Source: Arthrobacter sp. AFG7.2
Lineage (GTDB): Bacteria > Actinomycetota > Actinomycetes > Actinomycetales > Micrococcaceae
Direction of reading: 5' to 3'
Assembly (NCBI RefSeq): GCF_002892835.1
Contig: NZ_PJMB01000007.1
Location: forward strand, 156,061 to 220,060
Length of the DNA: 64,000 bases
Of the stretch, positions 17,109 through 25,074 are shown in pieces; position 1 is the stretch's first letter; every line of letters starts with the position of its first letter. The notes below the pieces were generated by a model. The model had not been told where the DNA came from, searched no databases, and saw nothing but the letters and a program-made list of their open reading frames with translations. Both the position numbers and the translations under genes were made by a program.

Positions 17109-18500
17109 TCAGCGGCGGGCCAGGGCGCCTGCCACCAGGAAGGCCATTTCCAGGGACTGCATGTGGTTCAGCCGGGGGTCGCACACGGACTCGTAGCGGT
17201 CCAGGAAGGCGTCCTGGTCAACGGGATCAGCGCCGCCCAGGCACTCGGCAACGTCGTCTCCGGTCATTTCCACGTGCAGCCCGCCCGGTACTGTCCCCAG
17301 TGCGTGGTGAACTTCGAAGAAGCCGCGCACTTCGTCGATGACGTCGTCGAAATTGCGCGTCTTGTAGCCGTTGGGCGACGTCACGGTGTTCCCATGCATA
17401 GGGTCTGTTACCCACAGCACCTGCGCGCCGGAAGCGGTGACCTTTTCGACGACGGCGGGCAGCTTCTCGCGGATGTTCCCTGCACCCATGCGGGTGATAA
17501 AGGTCAACCGGCCGGGCTCCCGCTCCGGGTCCAGCTTGTCGATCAGGCGGAGTGCGTCGTCACCGGTAGTGGAGGGTCCGAGCTTGACGCCAATGGGGTT
17601 CCGCACCCGCGACAGGAAGTCGACGTGTGCGTGGTCCAGCTCCCGGGTCCGCTCCCCGATCCAGAGGAAGTGGGCCGAAGTGTCGTACGGGAAGCCGGTG
17701 CGCGAATCGATGCGGGTCAGGGCGCGTTCGTAGTCCAGCAGCAGGGCCTCGTGGCTGGCGAAAAATTCAACGCGCTTCAGGGCCTCGAAGTCGGCGCCGC
17801 AGGAAGCCATGAACTGGATGGCACGGTCGATGTCACGGGCCAGGGACTCATAGCGTGCATGGGCCGGGTTCTCGGTGAAGCCCTTGTTCCACTGGTGCAC
17901 GGAGCGCAGGTCCGCGAATCCGCCCTGGGTAAAGGCACGGATCAGGTTCAGTGTTGACGCGGACGTGTGATAGGCACGGAGCATGCGGGCGGCGTCGTGG
18001 CCGCGGGACTCGGGAGTGAAGTCGTAACCGTTGACGATGTCGCCGCGGTAGGCAGGCAGGGTGACACCGTCCCGCGTCTCGTCGTTTGACGAGCGGGGCT
18101 TGGCGAACTGTCCCGCCATCCGGCCCATCTTGATGACGGGCATTGCAGCACCGTAGGTGAGCACCACGGCCATCTGGAGGATGGTCTTGACGCGGGCGCT
18201 GATCTTGTCCGCCGTGGCGGCCTCGAAGGTCTCGGCACAGTCACCGCCCTGCAGCAGGAAGGCCTTGCCCTGGGCAGCGGCGGCCAGCCGCTCGCGCAGG
18301 ATGTCCACCTCACCGGCGAACACCAGCGGAGGAAGAACAGAAAGCTCCTTCACCGATGCATCAAACACGTCCCGGTCCTGCCAGCTTGGCTGCTGGGAGA
18401 TGGGGAGGTCCCGCCAGTCATCAAGTCCGGGATAGTCGGCTGCTCCGCTCTGGGCGGTGCTGGACAGCGAGAAGGCGGGTTTTGCAGATAGCTCAGTCAC
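17109..18500 (-). CDS. aroG: Class II 3-deoxy-7-phosphoheptulonate (DAHP) synthase
   Basis: First enzyme of the shikimate pathway, condensing phosphoenolpyruvate and erythrose 4-phosphate. The 463-residue length and motifs identify the class II (plant/mycobacterial) type: LLQGGDCAE (metal-binding Cys), KMGRMAGQFAKPRS, and WVTDPMHGNT near the C-terminus. The start is GTG at 18500. The same gene follows pknL in mycobacteria. The feedback-inhibition loops cannot be judged from this reading. It ends against the kinase terminator on the opposite strand. Confidence 0.96.
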   Translation of the reverse strand: MTELSAKPAFSLSSTAQSGAADYPGLDDWRDLPISQQPSWQDRDVFDASVKELSVLPPLVFAGEVDILRERLAAAAQGKAFLLQGGDCAETFEAATADKISARVKTILQMAVVLTYGAAMPVIKMGRMAGQFAKPRSSNDETRDGVTLPAYRGDIVNGYDFTPESRGHDAARMLRAYHTSASTLNLIRAFTQGGFADLRSVHQWNKGFTENPAHARYESLARDIDRAIQFMASCGADFEALKRVEFFASHEALLLDYERALTRIDSRTGFPYDTSAHFLWIGERTRELDHAHVDFLSRVRNPIGVKLGPSTTGDDALRLIDKLDPEREPGRLTFITRMGAGNIREKLPAVVEKVTASGAQVLWVTDPMHGNTVTSPNGYKTRNFDDVIDEVRGFFEVHHALGTVPGGLHVEMTGDDVAECLGGADPVDQDAFLDRYESVCDPRLNHMQSLEMAFLVAGALARR

Positions 18501-18576
18501 TATCTAAGACTAGCGGTCGCGCCGCTCCCGGGGACACCGCACCGTCACGCATCCTGCCTGCCGCGTCATAACCCGT

Positions 18577-19410
18577 TCAGCCTGCCGCGGCTATCCCGCC
18601 GTCGTCCTCCACTTTCGCCGCGGTGCCCTCGCGCCCGCCCGATCCTGCACCGGGCAGCGGATCCTTGGCAGGCCCCTCGTCAGGCACCGGAGACGCTACC
18701 GGCCCGGCAGCTTCCGCCGGCACGGCGCCCTTGCCTGCGAGCCGAAGCTTGACCACGGCGGCGTATTCGTCCACGTATTCCTGCCCGGAGAGCCGCATCA
18801 GCTCGAACATGATCTGGTCCGTGACCTTCCGTTGGACGTCACGGTCCTCCGCCTGGTCACGGTAGTGGCTGAAGTCCAGCGGCTCGCCAAAAATCATGCC
18901 GATCCTCCGGATGTTCGGCATCCGCTTACCGATGGGCTGCACCTTGTCTGTGCCGATCATGGCAACAGGTATCACCGGGACTCCAGCCTGCAGGGCAAGC
19001 CTGGCTACGCCCACTTTGCCCCGGTACAGCCTGGCGTCCGGACTCCGCGTGCCCTCAGGATAGATACCCAGCAGTCCGCCATGCGTGAGGACCTCCATGC
19101 CGGCAGTCAAGGAGGCGGCAGAGGCAGCTCCCCCGGACCGGTCCATGGGCAACTGGTTGGTCAGGCGAAAAAACAGGGCCGTCAGCCTGCCTTTGATGCC
19201 GGTACCGGTGAAGTACTCCGACTTCGCCAGGAACACCACGGGCCTGCGAACCATCAACGGCATAAAGATCGAGTCGGAGAACGAGAGGTGGTTTGAGGCA
19301 ATAATGGCTGCGCCTTCAGCCGGGATATTGTCCAGGCCCTTCACCCAGGGGCGGAAAAGAAGCTTCAACACAGGACCGAGGAAAATCCGCTTCATGACCC
19401 AATAGAACAC
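18577..19410 (-). CDS. 1-acyl-sn-glycerol-3-phosphate acyltransferase family protein (PlsC-like)
   Basis: Membrane-associated acyltransferase transferring acyl chains to lysophosphatidate or a similar acceptor. The HX4D catalytic motif reads NHLSFSDS (about residues 39-46) and the acceptor-binding motif YPEGTRS is near 119-125. Residues after about 220 form an Ala/Pro/Gly-rich tail without known function. GTG at 19410 has GGAGAGG 8 bases upstream; an in-frame ATG six codons later is an alternative. A similar gene follows aroG at a distance in mycobacteria (Rv2182c). A second PlsC-like gene occurs at 35616-36335. Confidence 0.9.
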   Translation of the reverse strand: MFYWVMKRIFLGPVLKLLFRPWVKGLDNIPAEGAAIIASNHLSFSDSIFMPLMVRRPVVFLAKSEYFTGTGIKGRLTALFFRLTNQLPMDRSGGAASAASLTAGMEVLTHGGLLGIYPEGTRSPDARLYRGKVGVARLALQAGVPVIPVAMIGTDKVQPIGKRMPNIRRIGMIFGEPLDFSHYRDQAEDRDVQRKVTDQIMFELMRLSGQEYVDEYAAVVKLRLAGKGAVPAEAAGPVASPVPDEGPAKDPLPGAGSGGREGTAAKVEDDGGIAAAG

Positions 19411-19521
19411 GTGAGAAACCTCTCCGGAAGGCGGCCTGCAAACCCGGCATCGGGCCCGGCCGGCAGTTCAATGCAACCCTACTCTAGTGAGATTTGTGCG
19501 GAACAGTGACACGATGGACGC

Positions 19522-20310
19522 ATGAGCGAAAGCAGCATCCCGTCCCCTCCTGCCGCTTTCAGCTATCCGGGCCACGGGCCGAATGCCAGGATTGGCGTGG
19601 CAATCTGCCACGGCTTTACCGGCAGTCCCCTGAGCGTGCTGCCATGGGCGGAGCACCTTGCCTCGCAGGGTTACGCGGTCACTGTTCCCTTGTTGCCCGG
19701 TCATGGTACGGACTGGCGGCATCTGGCCAGGACGCGCTGGAGCGACTGGTACCGCACCTTCGAGGACGCCTACCTGGAGCTTGGGAGGAGCACGGAGACG
19801 TGCTTTGTGGCAGGCCTCTCAATGGGCGGCGCCATCGCGCTGCTGACAGCGTCCAGGCACAACGTCGCCGGGGTGTCGGTGGTCAATCCTGGCCTGAGCT
19901 TCTACGACCGGAGGGTCCGGGTGATTGGCCTGCTGAAGTACTTCCAACAGACAACCCTCCCTCTTGAAGAGGAGCAGGCCACGGCAGCAGTCACCAATGA
20001 TGGGGATTATTCACGGACTCCCCTCTCGGCTGTGCATGAGCTCAAGAAGCTCTTTGGTGCTGCCGCCCGCGGCCTGACCAAGGTCACGGCACCTGTCCAG
20101 GTCTTCAAATCGCGCACCGACTCCGTGGTTCCGCCGACGTCCCTGGCGCTGCTCCGGAAAGGCCTCGGCAGGCACCTCACGGAAGTGGTTGATCTCCACG
20201 CCAGCGGACATGTCGCTACGCTGGACGTGGACGCGCCGGAGATCTTTGCGAAGTCCAGTGATTTCTTCCACGCCCTCGCCCGCCAGAACACCGCATTGGA
20301 GACTCCATGA
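19522..20310 (+). CDS. Alpha/beta hydrolase (carboxylesterase / monoacylglycerol lipase type), copy 1
   Basis: Serine hydrolase of 262 residues. The oxyanion region is CHGFTGSP (about residues 29-36), the nucleophile elbow GLSMGG near 97-102, the acid Asp in KSRTDSVVPP and the catalytic His in SGHVATLD. These fit the family of bacterial carboxylesterases acting on short or monoacyl glycerol esters. It overlaps the next gene by 4 bases (ATGA), and the two products are clear paralogues sharing the same elbow and the RTPxxAxHELxKLF segment. Substrate unknown; position beside an acyltransferase and fadD suggests lipid turnover. Confidence 0.9.
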   Translation: MSESSIPSPPAAFSYPGHGPNARIGVAICHGFTGSPLSVLPWAEHLASQGYAVTVPLLPGHGTDWRHLARTRWSDWYRTFEDAYLELGRSTETCFVAGLSMGGAIALLTASRHNVAGVSVVNPGLSFYDRRVRVIGLLKYFQQTTLPLEEEQATAAVTNDGDYSRTPLSAVHELKKLFGAAARGLTKVTAPVQVFKSRTDSVVPPTSLALLRKGLGRHLTEVVDLHASGHVATLDVDAPEIFAKSSDFFHALARQNTALETP

Positions 20311-21131
20311 CCTCCAGCCTGGACCACAGCCCCTTCAGCAGCGGCTGCACCGGCGAAGGAGCCCGCATCGGCGTGGTCCTGTCGCATGGGTTCACCGGCA
20401 GTCCGCACGGGCTGCGTGCCTGGGCGCAGGCCCTGGCCGGCGCCGGTTTCGCCGTACGCATGCCGCTGCTGCCCGGACATGGCACCAGCTGGCAGGAACT
20501 CGCCCGCACGCGGTGGCAGCAGTGGCACGGTGCCCTGGACGACGCGTACCTGGAACTGGATGCTGACTGCGACTACGTTTTTTCGGCAGGATTGAGCATG
20601 GGAGGAGCGCTCGCCCTGCGTATCGCGGCAACCCGGCCTGTGGCCGGGGTGGTCCTGGTGAACCCGGGCCTGGTGATCGACGATCCCCGCGCACCCCTCG
20701 CCGGCATCCTGAAGCTGGTGATGAGAAGTACTCCATCAATCGGCAACGACATCCTTAAGGAAGGCATGGTCGAAGGAGCATATCCCCGAACTCCAGTGGC
20801 GGCCGCCCATGAACTGAACAAGCTGTTCAAGGACACCATCAGGATCCTGCCAAGGGTGACCGCTCCCGTGCAGGTCTTCCGGTCCACTGTTGACCACGTC
20901 GTATCGGACTCCAGCATCCTGGCGCTCCGGCGCGGGCTTACCCACGCACCGCTGGACCTGGTCCCCCTTGAAAACAGCTACCACGTGGCCACCCTGGACA
21001 ACGACGCCGACCGGATTTTCCATGGCTCCGTGGAATTTATCCACCGCGTGACCTCCGGTATGAGCCCCGAACGCCCAAGGGCCGCAAGTGCGGAACCACA
21101 CCTGGAGGCTGCGATCCATGAACAGGCCTGA
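20307..21131 (+). CDS. Alpha/beta hydrolase (carboxylesterase type), copy 2
   Basis: Tandem paralogue of the preceding gene, 274 residues. It keeps SHGFTGSPHGLR, MPLLPGHGTSW, the GLSMGG elbow, the Asp in FRSTVDHVV and the His in NSYHVATLDND, so it should be an active serine hydrolase. The C-terminal 20 residues (EAAIHEQA end) extend beyond copy 1. It starts in a 4-base overlap with copy 1 and its end overlaps the next gene by 14 bases, making a three-gene translationally coupled unit. Confidence 0.9.
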   Translation: MTSSLDHSPFSSGCTGEGARIGVVLSHGFTGSPHGLRAWAQALAGAGFAVRMPLLPGHGTSWQELARTRWQQWHGALDDAYLELDADCDYVFSAGLSMGGALALRIAATRPVAGVVLVNPGLVIDDPRAPLAGILKLVMRSTPSIGNDILKEGMVEGAYPRTPVAAAHELNKLFKDTIRILPRVTAPVQVFRSTVDHVVSDSSILALRRGLTHAPLDLVPLENSYHVATLDNDADRIFHGSVEFIHRVTSGMSPERPRAASAEPHLEAAIHEQA

Positions 21132-21681
21132 CTCCGGCTCGCAGGACCACGGCGCGAACCAGGATGACGCCGTCTGGCTGGACCTGGTCGCCAGACTTGA
21201 ATCGGATGCGCCCGCTGCCGGCACTGCCGCTGATACCCGACCGGGGACGGGACTGCGCCATGACGCAACGGGATCCGGCGGCCGTCCTCCTGCCTTCCGG
21301 GACTTTGATCCCCTTGGCCTTGCCGGGGCTGCACCCGCCGAATTGTCCGCCGCAGAGCGGCAGGCCTCAGCTGGGGCCGCAGCCCCCGAGGCGGGACAAG
21401 ATGTCCCTGCCGGGCCCCGCGATTATGAGGTGGACCTGGACGACGGCGCGTTCGTACCGGAGGAACCGCCCAGCCTGGCCGGAACGGATCCACTGACCAT
21501 GCTTGCTTGGCTCGCCGCCGTCGGCGGACCCGTGGCGCTGCTGCTGTCCGTGATGTTCTGGCGCTCCGCGCCCCTGCTGGCCATCGTGGGAATCGTGGCT
21601 GTGTTCGTGCTCGGAACTGTCTTCCTGATCATGAAGCTTCCGCAGGAAAAAGACGAGAACGACGACGGCGCGCGCGTTTAG
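21118..21681 (+). CDS. Small membrane protein with acidic cytoplasmic domain, function unknown
   Basis: ATG at 21118 is chosen because GGAGG lies 9 bases upstream, although it overlaps the hydrolase end by 14 bases. The 187-residue product has a long polar, acidic, Ala/Gly-rich N-terminal part (about residues 1-125) without recognisable domain, then two closely spaced hydrophobic helices (about 133-153 and 158-177) and a short charged tail. It is probably cytoplasmic except for the helical hairpin. Third gene of the hydrolase operon; it may anchor or regulate the hydrolases, but that is a guess. Confidence 0.8.
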   Translation: MNRPDSGSQDHGANQDDAVWLDLVARLESDAPAAGTAADTRPGTGLRHDATGSGGRPPAFRDFDPLGLAGAAPAELSAAERQASAGAAAPEAGQDVPAGPRDYEVDLDDGAFVPEEPPSLAGTDPLTMLAWLAAVGGPVALLLSVMFWRSAPLLAIVGIVAVFVLGTVFLIMKLPQEKDENDDGARV

Positions 21682-21783
21682 CGCGGCCGCTCCCCCATCA
21701 GCTGCGCGTCAGCGGCCAGCGTCCGCCTCGGGCGCGTCGACACCGCGGCGCAGTGACACCGCGTGCGTCGTCATGGTGCTTCG

Positions 21784-22878
21784 TCAGCGGCGCGCACGGC
21801 TGCTGACCCGGGACAGGTCGGCTGCTCCGATAAGTCCGGCATTGGGTCCCAGCGCGGCCAGCTGGATCCCGGCGGCCGGCCTGAAACCGCGGCCGGTCAG
21901 GTTGCGTGCGAAGGCCTTGCGGGCAGGCTCCACCAGCAGGTCGCCGGCTGAGCACAGGCCACCGCCGATGACGAAAAGCCCGGGATCCAGCGCCGCTGCC
22001 AGGTTGGCCAGCCCCAGTCCCAGCCACTCCCCCACTTCTTCGACCAGCTCCCGCGAGGCTGCGTCACCGGCAAGGGCGAGCTCGGTCACGATGGCACCTG
22101 TGATTGCTTCGGTGCGTCCGCCGACGGCTGCAAGGAGGTCCTGCGCCACCGGAGAGTTCGCCCGCGCCAGTATCCGCGCTTCGCGTCCCAGGGCATTCCC
22201 GGATGCGTACTGCTCCCAGCAGCCGCGGTTGCCGCATTCGCACCGGTGCCCGCCAGGCATGATGATCTGGTGTCCAAACTCCCCGGCCACGCCAAACCGG
22301 CCGCGCTCAACCCTGCCGTCCATCACCATGGCACCTCCTATGCCGGTACCCAGGGTGATACAGACCAGCCGGTCTTCCCCCTGCCCGGCACCAAAGCGCC
22401 ATTCAGCCCATGCCGCGGCGTCGGCGTCGTTGGCAAGGAGTACCGGCCGGCGGAGGAGCTGCTGCAGGTTTGCCCTCAGGGGCTCGTTGCGCCAGGCGAG
22501 GTGCGGGCTGAAAAGCACCGTGCCGCCGTCGAGGTCCATCCACCCGGCCGCGCCAATACCCACGGACCAGATCCGGTGCCCCCTGCCCAGTTCCTCCACG
22601 AGCTCGACGATGACCCGCTCCACCGCCCGCGGGTCACTGCCCGGCGTGGCCCGCCGCGCCTCGCTGAGGATGCGGCCGTCTGCATCCACCACTCCGGCAG
22701 CCACCTTGGTGCCGCCGATGTCGATGCCGATGGCGAGGCCCTTGCGGCCGAGGCGCAGGTGCTCACGAAAGCCCCCGCCGTCGTGCCGTGTCCTTGCCCG
22801 GTGGGAGGTGGGCCGCCGCCTCCACGGCGCAGGTCTGCTCAGGGGCCCGGACTGGTCGCCGGGGGGCGGTACGTACAT
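21784..22878 (-). CDS. glk: ROK-family glucokinase
   Basis: ATP-dependent (possibly polyphosphate-accepting) glucose kinase of the ROK family. The phosphate-binding motif IGIDIGGTKVAAG is near residues 49-61, the glucose/zinc motif with CECGNRGCWEQYAS in the middle, and the second phosphate loop VIGGGL near the C-terminus. The frame is open to 22965, but ATG at 22878 follows GGGGGA at ribosome-site distance, giving 364 residues. The first ~45 residues are Arg/Pro-rich and not conserved in the family; no N-terminal HTH is present, so it is an enzyme rather than a ROK repressor. Divergent from fadD. Confidence 0.9.
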   Translation of the reverse strand: MYVPPPGDQSGPLSRPAPWRRRPTSHRARTRHDGGGFREHLRLGRKGLAIGIDIGGTKVAAGVVDADGRILSEARRATPGSDPRAVERVIVELVEELGRGHRIWSVGIGAAGWMDLDGGTVLFSPHLAWRNEPLRANLQQLLRRPVLLANDADAAAWAEWRFGAGQGEDRLVCITLGTGIGGAMVMDGRVERGRFGVAGEFGHQIIMPGGHRCECGNRGCWEQYASGNALGREARILARANSPVAQDLLAAVGGRTEAITGAIVTELALAGDAASRELVEEVGEWLGLGLANLAAALDPGLFVIGGGLCSAGDLLVEPARKAFARNLTGRGFRPAAGIQLAALGPNAGLIGAADLSRVSSRARR

Positions 22879-22955
22879 AATCCCCCATTCTAGGTGCGCC
22901 CATTCCACTGCGGCGTACCGAGGCGCGGAGATGCCCCCTGCATGTCGCAGGCCCG

Positions 22956-22985
22956 TTGACGGCAAAGTTACCGGCCAGTAACTTT
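22956..22985 (+). promoter_or_regulatory. fadD promoter with overlapping 22-bp palindromic operator
   Basis: A TTGACG -35 (22956-22961), 17-base spacer and TAACTT -10 (22979-22984) point toward fadD. Inside them, AAAGTTAC (22964-22971) and GTAACTTT (22978-22985) are perfect complements around CGGCCA, so 20 of 22 positions are symmetric. The core TTACCGGCCAGTAA looks like a TetR-family type operator. It covers the spacer and -10, so a bound protein would repress. The same palindrome could also affect the divergent glucokinase gene. Confidence 0.6.
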
Positions 22986-23066
22986 AGATACTGCATGGGC
23001 CCGCATTCGGCGTACTAGTCTTTAGGCATACCCCTGTGCGGGACCTCGGATATCAAAGGAGCTATA

Positions 23067-24875
23067 GTGCGCGAATTCAGTGTTCCGCCTCTTGTTGTTG
23101 TCCCACCGGAAACCAACATCACCGATCTGGTGCTGCGGCAGGCAGCCAAGGCCAGCAACCCGGCACTCTTTTCGCGCCTCGATGCTTCCGGAACCTGGCA
23201 GGATATTTCCGCCACGGATTTCCTCGCCGACGTCAGGGCGCTGGCCAAGGGACTGATGGCCAGCGGTGTAGCCGCCGGTGACCGTGTGGGCATCATGTCC
23301 CGGACCCGTTATGAATGGTCCCTGGTGGATTTCGCCATCTGGTTCGCCGGAGCCGTTTCCGTCCCGATCTACGAAACGTCCTCGCCTTCGCAGGTGGCAT
23401 GGAACCTGGGCGACTCAGGCGCTGTGGCCGCCTTCGGCGAGGCGGCACACCACGAGGACGTCATCCGCCAGGCGGTGACGGCGGAAGCGCTGACGTCGCT
23501 CCAGCACGTGTGGCAGCTGGAAGGCAACGGACTTGATGCCCTCCGTGAGGCCGGCCGGGACGTCAGCGACGACGATCTTGAGGCCCGCAGGAAGACCGCC
23601 CGGCTGGGCGATACCGCCACCATCATCTATACCTCCGGCACCACCGGCAGGCCCAAGGGCTGCGAACTCACGCACGGAAACTTCGTGGAGCTCTCGGACA
23701 ATGCGCTGGCCATCATCGGCGAGATCGTCCACGAGGACGCCAAGACGATCATGTTCCTGCCCCTGGCACACGTCTTTGCGCGCTTCATCTCCGTGCTGGC
23801 CATGGCGGCCGGCACCACAGTGGCCCACACGCCGGACATCAAGAACCTCCTGGCAGACCTGCAGAGCTATGAGCCCACGTTCATCCTGGCCGTGCCCCGT
23901 GTATTCGAAAAGGTGTACAACTCTGCGCTGACCAAGGCGGAGGACGGCGGAAAGGGAGCGATCTTCCACAAGGCGGCCGATACCGCCATCGCCTACTCCA
24001 AGGCCCGGCAGGAAGGCCGCGTTGGCCTGGGCCTGAAGCTCCGCCACGCCTTGTTCGACAAACTGGTCTACGGCAAGCTGCGGGCCGCGATGGGCGGCCA
24101 CGTTGCCCACGCCGTCTCCGGTGGGGGTCCCCTGGGCGAACGGCTGGGGCACTTCTTCCAGGGCATCGGGCTGCAGGTGCTCGAAGGCTACGGCCTCACC
24201 GAAACCACCGCCCCCATCTCCGTGAACACGCCGTCGCTGATCAAGATCGGATCCGTTGGAAAGCCGCTGCCCGGCAACTCGGTCAAGATCGCCGAGGACG
24301 GGGAAATCCTGGCCAAGGGCGTCTGCGTCATGCGCGGCTACTACCAGCGCCCCGACCTCACCAAGGAGACGTTCGACGACGGCTGGTTCCGCACCGGCGA
24401 CATCGGCCGCCTGGACGAGGACGGCTTTGTATGGATCACCGGGCGCAAGAAGGAGATCATCGTCACCGCCGGCGGCAAGAATGTCATTCCGGCACTGCTG
24501 GAAGACCAGATCCGGGCCGATGCGCTGGTGTCGCAGGTGCTGGTGGTCGGCGACAACCGGCCGTTCATCGGCGCGCTGGTCACCCTGGACCAGGAAGCCC
24601 TGCCCGGCTGGCTGCAGCGCCACAACCTCCCCGCGGACACCTCCCTGGACGACGCCGCGCACAACCCCGTGGTCAAGGCGGCCGTCCAGGACCTCATCAC
24701 AGCGGCCAACGCGTCGGTCTCACAGGCCGAAGCCATTAAGTCCTTCCGGATAGTCCCGGCCGACTTCACGGAAGCATCAGGGCACTTGACGCCCTCCATG
24801 AAGGTTAAGCGTGCCCAGGTCATGAAGGACTTCGAGACCGTCATCGAAGAGATGTACTCCGCGCCGCGTTCGTAA
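23067..24875 (+). CDS. Long-chain fatty-acid--CoA ligase (AMP-forming, FadD15-like)
   Basis: Activates fatty acids to acyl-CoA via an acyl-adenylate. The 602-residue protein has the AMP-binding P-loop IIYTSGTTGRPKGC (about residues 189-202), the adenine motif GYGLTETTAP near 376-385, and the hinge/acid motif WFRTGDIGRLDEDGFVWITGRKKE near 441-462. GTG at 23067 has AAGGAG 6-7 bases upstream. It lies at the same place relative to plsC and aroG as fadD15 in mycobacteria. A palindromic operator covers its promoter, fitting fatty-acid or acyl-CoA control. Confidence 0.93.
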   Translation: MREFSVPPLVVVPPETNITDLVLRQAAKASNPALFSRLDASGTWQDISATDFLADVRALAKGLMASGVAAGDRVGIMSRTRYEWSLVDFAIWFAGAVSVPIYETSSPSQVAWNLGDSGAVAAFGEAAHHEDVIRQAVTAEALTSLQHVWQLEGNGLDALREAGRDVSDDDLEARRKTARLGDTATIIYTSGTTGRPKGCELTHGNFVELSDNALAIIGEIVHEDAKTIMFLPLAHVFARFISVLAMAAGTTVAHTPDIKNLLADLQSYEPTFILAVPRVFEKVYNSALTKAEDGGKGAIFHKAADTAIAYSKARQEGRVGLGLKLRHALFDKLVYGKLRAAMGGHVAHAVSGGGPLGERLGHFFQGIGLQVLEGYGLTETTAPISVNTPSLIKIGSVGKPLPGNSVKIAEDGEILAKGVCVMRGYYQRPDLTKETFDDGWFRTGDIGRLDEDGFVWITGRKKEIIVTAGGKNVIPALLEDQIRADALVSQVLVVGDNRPFIGALVTLDQEALPGWLQRHNLPADTSLDDAAHNPVVKAAVQDLITAANASVSQAEAIKSFRIVPADFTEASGHLTPSMKVKRAQVMKDFETVIEEMYSAPRS

Positions 24876-24889
24876 CAGGCAACACTAAG

Positions 24890-25000
24890 AGGCAGGGCCC
24901 GGTCCGGCAGCGTGCGTAAAAGGGGCCCCGCGCCCCCGCTCGCCGCGAAGCGGCCTCAGCGGGGCGGGGGGAATAGCACGCAGAGGATCGGGCCCTGCCT
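24890..25000. repeat. 111-base nested palindrome (multi-arm stem-loop)
   Basis: Four nested inverted segments share one centre. Outer arms AGGCAGGGCCCGGTCC (24890-24905) and GGATCGGGCCCTGCCT (24985-25000) differ at one position. Next come GCGTGC (24910-24915) and GCACGC (24976-24981). An inner GC arm follows (about 24926-24940 against 24958-24971). The centre is GCCGC-GAA-GCGGC (24942-24954). It lies between the convergent fadD and pyc genes and just before a separate terminator at 25019-25054, so termination alone does not explain it. It has no coding potential. Confidence 0.8.
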
Positions 25001-25018
25001 CAACCACTACCGCAATGC

Positions 25019-25054
25019 AACGAGAGGGTCCTCCTGGCGGGGGACCCTCTCGTT
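25019..25054. terminator. Bidirectional terminator between fadD and pyc
   Basis: Perfect 13-bp stem AACGAGAGGGTCC (25019-25031) / GGACCCTCTCGTT (25042-25054) with a 10-base loop, 20 bases after the pyc stop on the minus strand. Confidence 0.85.
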
Positions 25055-25074
25055 GTCCTACTCAGCTGCTCTGG

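Noticed and set aside
21784..22878. ROK protein as transcription repressor
   Set aside because: The N-terminal ~45 residues are Arg/Pro-rich and lack a winged helix; motifs fit glucokinase.
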